Assembly (NCBI RefSeq): GCF_015207005.2
Contig: NZ_JADEXS020000004.1
Location: forward strand, 1 to 32,769
Source: Desmonostoc muscorum LEGE 12446
Lineage (GTDB): Bacteria; Cyanobacteriota; Cyanobacteriia; Cyanobacteriales; Nostocaceae
Length of the DNA: 32,769 bases
Direction of reading: 5' to 3'
Position numbers and translations under genes: made by a program. This document shows, piece by piece, positions 15,896 through 23,900 of the stretch. How positions within the stretch are numbered: the stretch's first letter is position 1; every line of letters begins with the position of its first letter. Under the pieces are notes generated by a model, which was given only the letters and a program-made list of their open reading frames with translations, was not told the origin of the DNA and searched no databases.

Positions 15896-17626
15896 TTAAA
15901 GACTCAATTCATCATCCTGCTCCTGCTGTTGCTGCTGTTGCCTTAACTGCTGCCCATAATCGAGTAGCTGCTGATTCCAATCGTCAGCTTTGCACTTGAG
16001 TCGCTTGGACTGTGGCAGTAGTTCCTTAACAACTCGTGCAGCTGCATTACCAGAATCGTCCGAGTCAAAAGCCACTTGTAAATTAGGAATATTCTGCAAT
16101 TGCTCTACTGGTAAGCTTTTGGGATTATCTACCGCCATGTACAAAGTTCTATTGGGTGGCACGTCGCCTCTAAGCTGATATTCCAGCATGGCAAAAGACA
16201 CGGCATCGATGGGCGATTTCAAAAGCACCACTTTCTCTACAGGATCGGTGGGCTGTCCGCCCAAGTGAAAGTAAAACCAGCCCTCACGCCGCTTAGTCCC
16301 TTTCTCGTAGCCTTTGAAAGTGTTGTTCTTGCCCCGTGTCCCCCGCAGGAATGCTCCTATTGCCTGGGGTTCTTCTAATAGATTCCGCATGACGAACACA
16401 GCGTTTTGCTGATCATCAGCGTAAACTAACCCCCTTTTATGCAGAAGTTCCACAAAGTTTGATGGTATCCCCCGTTTCTGGGTCAGGTAGTTGGAGACTG
16501 CAAGCCATTTAGCTTTATCCTCAACAGGTAGCCTGAATTTGTCGCGTGGTTCTAACTGGATAATTTCAGCAGTCACTTCACGAGCTTTTGCGATCGCTGC
16601 TCGTTCTGCCCCCGACTCACCAAATCGCTCATGCAGCCAGACGACCGCTTGCCGTACATTGCAATTGTTAACGTGCATCACCAAATCAATTGCACCGCCG
16701 CTACCCTTCTGTTGTTCGGGGGTGAAGTCGTAAAACTTGGGCCCATCTATATTAATGATGTGTCCGTGACCCCTCCATTTCCCTTGGTCATTGTGTAAGC
16801 CCAACTCCCAGGCGACATCAACAAGTGGCAAGTCGCGCAGTTGTTCTGTCTGCTGCCGAAGAAGAAGTTTCTCTGTCTGTAATTGTTTAATTTGCTGGTC
16901 TTTGGCTTCAATTTCTTTTAGCAAAGCCTTGGCTGTGGCTTCTATCTCCTGTTTTTTAGTTTGCGCTCTGTCGCTGAGGGCAGCTTTAGCTTGCATCTGG
17001 GCTAAAGTCAGTTGACTGTTTGATTCAATGCCAGAGTTGACGATGCTGTAAAAATCTTTGATGTCCTGGTGTTGCGCTCTACTTCCCTTAATGCCACGCT
17101 CTAACCCCAGATGTTCGGTGGCCGCAGAATAAGAATCTTGGAACTGCCTCATCTTCTGCCGTCCGTCAAAAAAGTGCTTGGCTCTGAGTTGCCCCAAATC
17201 ATCCAAGGGAACAAAGTAAGCGTGGATGTGTGGGGTGGCTTCGTCTAAGTGCAACTCTGCCCTGACTACGCGTGAGCTGTACTGCGACTCTAACCATTTT
17301 TTAGATGCCTCTAACCAAGAATCGACTCTTTCGGGTTCATAGTAGCCGGCTTTTGTTGGGCAATCGGGGCGGAAGTATTCTGGTGAAGCGGTCAATAAAA
17401 TCTCTACTGCGTATACCGCATCCGGGCGAATCTTCCGCTTCTGTTCTCTTATCCTCTCCATCACCAATTGATCTAATGATTCATTGGGATTGTGATGACC
17501 GATGAACCTGATATTATTTTGGGATGGATCAGCGTTCGGCGTTTCTCTAAGTCTTGCGGTATGCGCTTCACTGCCTGCCAAGTTACTGCGCTTTAGCTTT
17601 TTGATGCGTGCAATAGCGTAAGGCAT
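15896..17626 (-). CDS. MobV relaxase fused to a primase-like (DUF3991/Toprim) half
   Basis: 576 residues. The N terminus has the MobV/Pre signature: MPYAIARIKKLK, then RETPNADPS at 27-35 and the metal-binding motif HLDEATPHIH at 126-135. This enzyme nicks oriT and leads the single strand into the recipient. A coiled-coil hinge spans about 215-262. The second half is primase-like: a GGAIDLVMH-type zinc-finger-like region near 305-315, then a Toprim-like domain (VVLLKSPIDAVSFAML near 470, VAFDSDDSGN near 530). It would prime synthesis on the transferred strand. The C terminus is glutamine-rich. It is transcribed away from the candidate oriT region upstream. Only a partner coupling-type ATPase (at 4-6 kb) is seen, so the plasmid is probably mobilisable rather than self-transmissible. 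Confidence 0.88.
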   Translation of the reverse strand: MPYAIARIKKLKRSNLAGSEAHTARLRETPNADPSQNNIRFIGHHNPNESLDQLVMERIREQKRKIRPDAVYAVEILLTASPEYFRPDCPTKAGYYEPERVDSWLEASKKWLESQYSSRVVRAELHLDEATPHIHAYFVPLDDLGQLRAKHFFDGRQKMRQFQDSYSAATEHLGLERGIKGSRAQHQDIKDFYSIVNSGIESNSQLTLAQMQAKAALSDRAQTKKQEIEATAKALLKEIEAKDQQIKQLQTEKLLLRQQTEQLRDLPLVDVAWELGLHNDQGKWRGHGHIINIDGPKFYDFTPEQQKGSGGAIDLVMHVNNCNVRQAVVWLHERFGESGAERAAIAKAREVTAEIIQLEPRDKFRLPVEDKAKWLAVSNYLTQKRGIPSNFVELLHKRGLVYADDQQNAVFVMRNLLEEPQAIGAFLRGTRGKNNTFKGYEKGTKRREGWFYFHLGGQPTDPVEKVVLLKSPIDAVSFAMLEYQLRGDVPPNRTLYMAVDNPKSLPVEQLQNIPNLQVAFDSDDSGNAAARVVKELLPQSKRLKCKADDWNQQLLDYGQQLRQQQQQQEQDDELSL

Positions 17627-17727
17627 CTCCGTTCACTCGTGAAATTGGGTTTAGAGCGTCGCAGACCCCACGAAACCTTTTTGTTTAAGCGAAGCGAAAA
17701 ATGGCGAAAGCCACCCGCAGGGCAAAA

Positions 17728-17829
17728 AGGTGTAGTGGGTACACCTAAATTATGGTACACCCAACCGAAAATTTTTGGTGCCAGTCCCCCTCCTGCGCCT
17801 CAAAAGCTTGCTGTGTAAGCTTTTGAGGC
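17728..17829. other. candidate oriT hairpins
   Basis: Two perfect inverted repeats precede the relaxase gene. The first is AGGTGTA/TACACCT (17728-17746, 5-base loop). The second is GCCTCAAAAGCTT with its complement AAGCTTTTGAGGC (17797-17829, 13-bp stem, 7-base loop). Neither is followed by a T tract, so a terminator is unlikely. MobV plasmids keep oriT next to the relaxase gene, and such hairpins are the usual relaxase recognition feature. Confidence 0.55.
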
Positions 17830-17865
17830 ATATTTATCGCCTGATTACAGTTTTTACCCCAAACA

Positions 17866-18002
17866 CCACTCTTAAACTCATTTAAACCACTATAATACTC
17901 ATTACAATCTCAATCGCTTACCAATTCGAGCGATTTTTTCCACCCTTTTTAAACTCATTTACATCACTCTTAAACTCATTTGCACCACTGTTAGACTCAT
18001 AA
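17866..18002. repeat. five 21-bp-phased iterons with a central inverted repeat
   Basis: Copies of CCACTCTTAAACTCATTT or close variants begin at 17866, 17887, 17943, 17964 and 17985, two groups with exact 21-base periods. Between the groups lies AATCGCT (17912-17918) and AGCGATT (17929-17935), followed by a T run. The array is just upstream of the accessory gene at 18055. It could be its operator, part of oriT, or replication iterons. Confidence 0.78.
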
Positions 18003-18054
18003 AAATTACAGATGGGTTTTTATACGATAAAAGTTGTACTACTTAGGAGACAAG

Positions 18055-18522
18055 ATGAGCGAAAAACGCAACTTTTATGTTGAGTTGCCAAGAATTAAAC
18101 GCAAGTCTAAATCTTGGGAGGGTAAGGTCATTGAATATTTATTGAACCATCCTTCTGGAAAAGCAGCCACTGAATTTTCAATGGAAGCTCTGACTGCTTT
18201 TTGGTTGGCAGAAGCATTAGAGGGTCAAGTCAGTTCTGAAGAGTTAAGTAAAGCTTGTTGGTCTGCGATCGAGAAATTAGAAGGAAAACTTGCCACAGTT
18301 AGAAGGATAGCCGGCATAGAAAAATTACCTTCATCCTACACAATCGGGTTAAGCACTTCTCCAACTTTTGTGACGGACACTAAAAATAATCAGAACTTGA
18401 ATGATGAAACGCTTGTGTCCACCTCGGATGACCCAACCTTGGATGAGGACGTTGACGATTTGATAGAACTAGAACTTCCAGAAGAAATAAAGCAGATTAA
18501 CAACCTGTTTAATGTCCAGTAG
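18055..18522 (+). CDS. plasmid accessory protein next to the relaxase (candidate iteron/oriT binder)
   Basis: 155 residues from ATG 18055. The frame is open from 18034, but TAGGAG lies just before 18055. The N-terminal 80 residues are basic and helical (LPRIKRKSKSWEGKVIEYLL, then a second helical pair). The C-terminal third is acidic and low-complexity (DDPTLDEDVDDLIELELPEE). It is divergent from the relaxase and directly behind the five 21-bp repeats. Position and charge pattern suggest a MobC-like or iteron-binding accessory protein, but I see no family signature. Confidence 0.6.
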   Translation: MSEKRNFYVELPRIKRKSKSWEGKVIEYLLNHPSGKAATEFSMEALTAFWLAEALEGQVSSEELSKACWSAIEKLEGKLATVRRIAGIEKLPSSYTIGLSTSPTFVTDTKNNQNLNDETLVSTSDDPTLDEDVDDLIELELPEEIKQINNLFNVQ

Positions 18523-18632
18523 TAGTTGAAAAAAAGCTCATTGCATCAATTCACTACTTAAAATCTTACTAATCACCTTATATTAACCGGGGTTTACAAG
18601 TAAGCCATTGTGTATTTTCTTACTCAAAAACC

Positions 18633-18682
18633 AGTCTGCCCAAGTCTGCCCATGAGCGCCCACGGGCAGACTTGGGCAGACT
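18633..18682. terminator. 19-bp perfect stem made of doubled AGTCTGCCC units
   Basis: AGTCTGCCCAAGTCTGCCC (18633-18651) and its exact complement (18664-18682) flank a 12-base loop. Each arm is itself a tandem repeat of a nine- to ten-base unit. It sits between two convergent genes, and a short A/T-rich run follows. A bidirectional terminator is the simplest reading. The doubled unit also looks like a protein-binding or origin element. Confidence 0.6.
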
Positions 18683-18747
18683 TGAGACAAGAAAAATTTT
18701 GTTCTTCTTCCAATTCTTCGAGTTGGGTGCAGTAAAGATTTTTTATT

Positions 18748-19107
18748 TCATTTGCGACAATCCCCAGGATCGCCACCTTCGTTTTGCTTGCTTGATTCGC
18801 AAGCTAGAGTTTTTGAATTTCTAGCGGCATCATCAAACGACCTCACTGGTGGTGTTTGAGCCAAATAATCCGTAATAATCATACTAAAAACGAACAATAT
18901 AGCTGGAACCAACACGAAAACGAACAGAAGACCTTCGACAATCATTTGTTTTTCGTCAGGCTTATCTTGTTCTGAAGGCTGTTCTGGCTTGCTCACGACT
19001 AATACACCACTCAAGACACTATTCTTAGCAATCCCAAAATCAAACCGGGAGCTACCAACCTTGTAAAATTTTCTATGCGCGATGGCGTAACCGCCCGATG
19101 TAGCCAT
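18748..19107 (-). CDS. small single-pass membrane protein
   Basis: Up to 119 residues from ATG 19107. A GTG at 18996 would give about 82 residues starting SKPEQPSEQDKPDEK. The hydrophobic core VEGLLFVFVLVPAILFVFSMII is preceded by an acidic, proline-rich segment and followed by a polar tail. The first 38 codons of the long form (MATSGGYAIAHRKF onward) resemble translated cyanobacterial intergenic repeat, so the short form may be the real one. No function is recognised. Confidence 0.45.
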   Translation of the reverse strand: MATSGGYAIAHRKFYKVGSSRFDFGIAKNSVLSGVLVVSKPEQPSEQDKPDEKQMIVEGLLFVFVLVPAILFVFSMIITDYLAQTPPVRSFDDAARNSKTLACESSKQNEGGDPGDCRK

Positions 19108-19113
19108 CGCCAC

Positions 19114-19920
19114 CCCGCCACCAAAACAAAAAAACCTTGTTTTTGTTGGGTAGGCATGGAGGAATTGAGAATGGGGAATGGGGCGATCGCGTTCCTTTAT
19201 ATTACTTATGTAGTATTAAAGTAGTTTAAATTGCTCCAAGTGATTTGAAAATTACTCAAATCCATTTTTGGCTCAACAAACTTTCCGCCAAATATGGCGT
19301 ACTGTGCGTCAGAAAAAGATGGATTACAGAGCTTACTCCGCTTTTAAGCGATTTTCAGGGTAATTGACCAATTATTGGGAGAAAATGGGAGACTTCTAAA
19401 AAGTCTTGGGAACTGTTCGGATTTATTGGGAATTTTTGAGCTAATGAGAATTTTGTGACTGGATGATTTTTAAGGTGTAAAAAGGTAAGAAAAAATTAGA
19501 GAATTGGGAGATATTGTCTAGATATTGGGAGATGTTGAATGTAGTTGGTGAGGGTGGGGAAAATGGATGTTTTGTCGAGGTTTTATCTTAGATGCACGAA
19601 TTGAGCCAAATCAATAAACTAGTGCCATTTCTGTAATATTTCTTGATAAATGTGTCAATAATCACGGTTTGGGCGGTTTATATTGAGAGTAGTTATCAAT
19701 TAGATAGACAAAAAAAGGGTCAAAAACAGGGGAAAATTTTTTTTGTGGATTTTGTTTTTTAATGTTGAGTCTTGGTTCTCGTTCAAGCCGAATGCTCAAC
19801 GTTCACTTTCAAAGTGATCAACTACGATAGCAATGCGCGATCGCGCATTTTGTGGTCAACCTAATCCAAGATAAAATCAGGAACGAAAAAATGAAATTGA
19901 TGATGAGCCAGGGGTAAGCT
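19114..19920. other. AT-rich stretch without a convincing gene
   Basis: No supported reading frame. It holds an inverted repeat GATTTGA/TCAAATC (19242-19262) and several copies of ATTGGGAGA (19374, 19503, 19524, the last two 21 bases apart). It also holds TCACTTT/AAAGTGA at 19803-19817 and a perfect 18-base palindrome, AATGCGCGATCGCGCATT, at 19832-19849, centred on a HIP1-like core. Confidence 0.5.
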
Positions 19921-20010
19921 ATGGAAGCGAAAAGCGAAGTGACAATAAAATTTAGTGGTTCACTGCCAACAGCCACACCTCTTCAGAATAAAAAAGTTGC
20001 GAGAATGTGA
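19921..20010 (+). CDS. 29-residue ORF, possibly the start of a FinO-like protein
   Basis: ATG 19921 is preceded by AGGGGT six bases upstream. The peptide contains SEVTIKFSGSLPTATP, which resembles the EVTIKI-type opening of cyanobacterial FinO/ProQ-like fertility-inhibition proteins. It ends abruptly and nothing FinO-like follows in any frame I checked. It is probably a remnant; the resemblance is weak and by eye. Confidence 0.25.
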   Translation: MEAKSEVTIKFSGSLPTATPLQNKKVARM

Positions 20011-20086
20011 AAGCGTCTACACAGACTAAACCCGCACTTGGACAAGCTCAGTGACCACCTGCGCGGGTTAAAAACATTAATTTTCT

Positions 20087-20149
20087 CTTAAGTCCGTGCA
20101 GGCGGACGAAAGTTTGTGTAGCCGCGAATTCCATTCGCCCAGGCTTAAG
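20087..20149. repeat. short interspersed repeat-like element with two hairpins
   Basis: CTTAAG bounds the element at both ends (20087-20092 and 20144-20149). Inside are GTCCG/CGGAC (20092-20107), the phrase AGTTTGTGTAGCCGCG and GCGAA/TTCGC (20124-20138). From memory of Nostoc genomes this phrase recurs in intergenic repeats. A related phrase, AAGTTTGTGTGGCGAAG, is at 13940. Confidence 0.45.
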
Positions 20150-20178
20150 TTGACGCCAAGAAGCAATGCGCTAAACCC

Positions 20179-20919
20179 TTACGACAGACTGCTGTAAGTG
20201 GACATTTTTTTTCTTAACCGCCCCATAGTTGCACCAAAACCCAGCGCCGTAACTAAACCCAGAATAGTACTTGGTTCAGCAACTCGCTTGATTGTGGCGT
20301 TTTTCACCTCCAAAGCAGATGTAGTTCCATAATCATCTACATCAACCACCCCAAAGGCTAAGGTGTATGTCCCAGGAGTAGTGAAGGTATAAGAACGAAT
20401 CCCTGTTTCTTGAAGGAAGGGACTGGAAGGTTGGGTTGCATCAGTGAAGTCAGCCAATTTAATGACTGTGCTGTCCACCAACAAAAAGGCGAAATCTTTG
20501 TTAAGTGTCTCGTTAGTGCGGAAGTTCCAGTCAAAACTCAAAGCTTCACCAGCCGCAACAGTGACGGTATTTTTAATTGCAGATCCCTCGTATGCAAATC
20601 CTCCAATATCCAAGGCAGACAAATCAGCTAAACCGAGAAAGTCTTGTAAGTCTGGGGTAAAACCTGCATTACCTGCGGATATACCGGAATAGTTGAAAGT
20701 GCCGGCACTAGCGGGGGCGTCATCGGCAAATTCTAAGCTGGCATTGGATAAATTGGCTCCATCTGCTGAAGTAGTGACATCGCCAAATTGTTGCCAACTG
20801 CTCAAGTTTAACCCAACAGCTAGGGCCGAAGTGCTAGCGATCGCCAAGCTTCCCAAGCTAGCAAGGCTGATAAGACCGATTTTGAATGTTGAATGTTTGA
20901 TGAATGGGGAAATGTTCAT
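20179..20919 (-). CDS. PEP-CTERM sorted exported protein
   Basis: 246 residues. The N terminus is a signal peptide (hydrophobic LISLASLGSLAIASTSALA, likely cut after about residue 34). The C terminus carries the PEP-CTERM tripartite signal: AEPST near 214-218, a hydrophobic helix ILGLVTALGFGATMG and basic RLRKK. In bacteria with exosortase this signal directs cleavage and surface or envelope placement. The mature part is a beta-rich Gly/Ser/Asp sequence with no catalytic motif, resembling adhesion or polysaccharide-associated proteins of this class. It lies 56 bases downstream of the end of the giant CARDB gene and may be cotranscribed. The ligand is unknown. Confidence 0.85.
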   Translation of the reverse strand: MNISPFIKHSTFKIGLISLASLGSLAIASTSALAVGLNLSSWQQFGDVTTSADGANLSNASLEFADDAPASAGTFNYSGISAGNAGFTPDLQDFLGLADLSALDIGGFAYEGSAIKNTVTVAAGEALSFDWNFRTNETLNKDFAFLLVDSTVIKLADFTDATQPSSPFLQETGIRSYTFTTPGTYTLAFGVVDVDDYGTTSALEVKNATIKRVAEPSTILGLVTALGFGATMGRLRKKMSTYSSLS

Positions 20920-20975
20920 GAGATTTTTTTACCAATGACAAAGGACTAATGACTAATGACAGTTTTCAGTGCAAC

Positions 20976-23900
20976 TTAAAACACAAAGTTATCAGACTGA
21001 GCTAGGGTGCTTTGAGATACACCAGCAACAGTCAATAACGGTGTTGGACGAGCGCGACCTGCCGTGCCATCTAGGTCAATTAACACAGTAGTATTACTTA
21101 AAACACTCCCAAAACTCAAGTAGCCTTGAGTTGTTGCAGTGGTATAGTCGAGGTTTTCCAAGCTCAAACTCTGTAAGAATTGGCTCAAGTCAATTTTGTC
21201 AGTACCAGCGACAAAATCAGTAATTGTATCTCCAGCATCGCGGATACTGGTATAAACAAAGCGATCGCTGCCAGCACCACCAGTGAGGGTATCTGCTCCT
21301 TGTAAGCCAGTGATTAGGTTGTTGCTATTGTCACCAGTCAAGGTATCGCGCCCAGATGTACCGTTGAAAATTTGGTCTTGGGCATACAAGCTAATTGCTA
21401 CCGCCTGAAGGTTATTGTTCTCGTTTGTTTCACCCTGGAAGTTGACTCCATCCGCGACAAATAATAGGTAGCGATCGCCAGTTGCTACGGAGTTGTCAAT
21501 ATAAATGTCCTGGGTAGCTGTATAACTACCCCCAGATGCTAGAGGCGTATCTTCTTCTGCATCGCGGCTGGTGAGATAGGTATCACTTTCGTCGAAGAAT
21601 TGGTCATCAGAAATGTAAACTGTGTCATACCAGTTAGCGAAAGCAGAAACCGTACCTTGGTTTTTAACAGTCCAAGATACAGAAATCGTCTCATTTAATG
21701 CAGCAGAGGTTGGAGCATTGGCGGTAGTAATCACCAAATCTGGGGCATTTATGGTGATGGCTTGGGCGAATACATTGTTAGTTTCATTGGTTTCAACCTG
21801 TTTTTCGCGGTAGTATTCTGTATTAGTGACAAAGAATAGGTAGCGTTGGCGCAGCCCGTCGTAGAGATCGCCTGTTGCTACATAGTCAGGAATCAAAATA
21901 TCCTGGGTGGCTGTATAACTCCCTCCAGATGCTAGAGGCGTATTCTCTCCTGCATAGCGCTGGGTGAGTTTGGTATCGTTGTAGTCGAAGAACTGGTCAT
22001 CAGAAATGTAAACTGTGTCATACCAGTTAGCAAAAGTAGAAACTGTACCTTGGTTTTTAACAGTCCAAGATACAGAAATCGTCTCACCTAATGCAGCAGA
22101 GGTTGGGGCATTAGCAGCAGTAATCACCAAATCTGGGGCATTTATAGTGATGGCTTGAGCGAATACATTATTGTCCTCGTTGGTTTCACCCTGGTTGCTG
22201 CCGTACTCTCTTCTATCAGCGACAAATAACAGATAGTGATCGCCAGTTGCTACATCGTTGGGAATAGAAATGTCCTGGGTGGTTGTATAACTATCTGTGG
22301 CTGCTAGAGGTGTATCCTCTCCTGCATAGCGGCTGGCTAGTTGGCGATCGCTGTAGTCGAAGAACTGGTCATCAGAAATGTAAACACTGTCATACCAGTC
22401 AGCAAAAGCAGAAACCGTACCTTGGTTTTTAACTGTCCAAGATACAGAAATCGTCTCATTTAATCCAGCAGTCGTTGGGGCATTGGCGGCAGTAATGACC
22501 AAATCTGGGGCATTTATTGTGATGGCTTGGGCAAATATATTGTTGGTTTCATTGGTTTCACTCTGGTTGTAATACGCATCCGTGACAAATAAGAGGTAGC
22601 GATCGCCTGTTCCTAGAATAGAAATATCTTGGGTGGCTGTATAACTCCCCCCAGACGCTAGAGGCGTATCCTCTCCTGTATAACGCTCGTTGAGATAGGT
22701 ATCGAAGTAGTCTAAGAACTGGTCATCAGAAATGTAAACACGGTCATACCAGTCAGCGAAAGCTGAAACTAGACCTTGGTTTTTAACAGTCCAAGATATA
22801 GAAATCGTCTCATTTAATGCCGCAGAGGTTGGGGCATTGGCTGCTGTCACAACTAAATCTGGGGCAGCAATGTTGATGGCTTGAGCGAATACATTATTGT
22901 CCTCGTTGGTTTCACCCTGGTTGTCGCCATACCATCCCGTTTCTGCATCAGTGACAAATAACAGGTAGCGATCGCCAGTTCCTACATAGTCACGAATATC
23001 AATATCCTGGGTGGCTGTATAACTACCTGCTGCTGCTAGAGGCGTGTACTCTCCTGTGTAGCGGCTGGTGAGTTGGGTATCGCTAGAGTCGAAGAACTGG
23101 TCATCAGAAATGTAAATAGAGTCATACCAGTCAGCAAAAGTAGAAACCGTACCTTGGTTTTTAACTGTCCAAGATACAGAAATCGTCTCACCTAGTGCAG
23201 CAGTAGTTGGGGCATTGGCGGCAGTAATGACCAAATCTGGGGCATTTATTGTGATGGCTTGGGCAAATATATTGTTGGTTTCATTGGTTTCACCCTGGTA
23301 GTGGTCTTTATCAGCAACAAATAACAGGTAGCGATCGCCTGTTCGTACATAGTCAGGAATAGAAATATCTTGGGTGGCTGTATAACTATCTGCTGCTGCT
23401 AGAGGCGTATCCTCTCCTGCATAACGGTTGGTGAGTTGGGTATCGCTGTAGTCGAAGAACTGGTCATCAGAAATGTAAACATAGTCATACCAGTTAGATG
23501 AGGCAGAAACTGTACCTTGGTTTTTAACTGTCCAAGATACAGAAATCGTCTCATTTAATGCAGCAGTGGTTGGGGCATTGGCGGCAGTAATCACCAAATC
23601 TGGGGCAGCAATGGTAATGGCTTGGGCGAATACATTATTGTCCTCGTTGGTTTCACCCTGGTTGTTGCCAGACCATCCTCCTCGTGCATCAGTGACAAAT
23701 AATAGGTAGCGATCGCCAGTTCCTACATAGTCACGAATATCAATATCCTGGGTGGCTGTATAACTACCTGCTGCTGCTAGAGGCGTGTACTCTCCTGTGT
23801 AGCGGCTGGTGAGTTGGGTATCGCTAGAGTCGAAGAACTGGTCATCAGAAATGTAAATAGAGTCATACCAGTCAGCAAAAGTAGAAACTGTACCTTGGTT

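Noticed and set aside
17797..17829. Intrinsic terminator
   Set aside because: No T tract follows on either strand, and it lies upstream of divergent genes rather than after one.
17866..18002. CRISPR array
   Set aside because: The repeats are short, spacers are only a few bases long and no cas gene is near. The 21-base phasing fits iterons.
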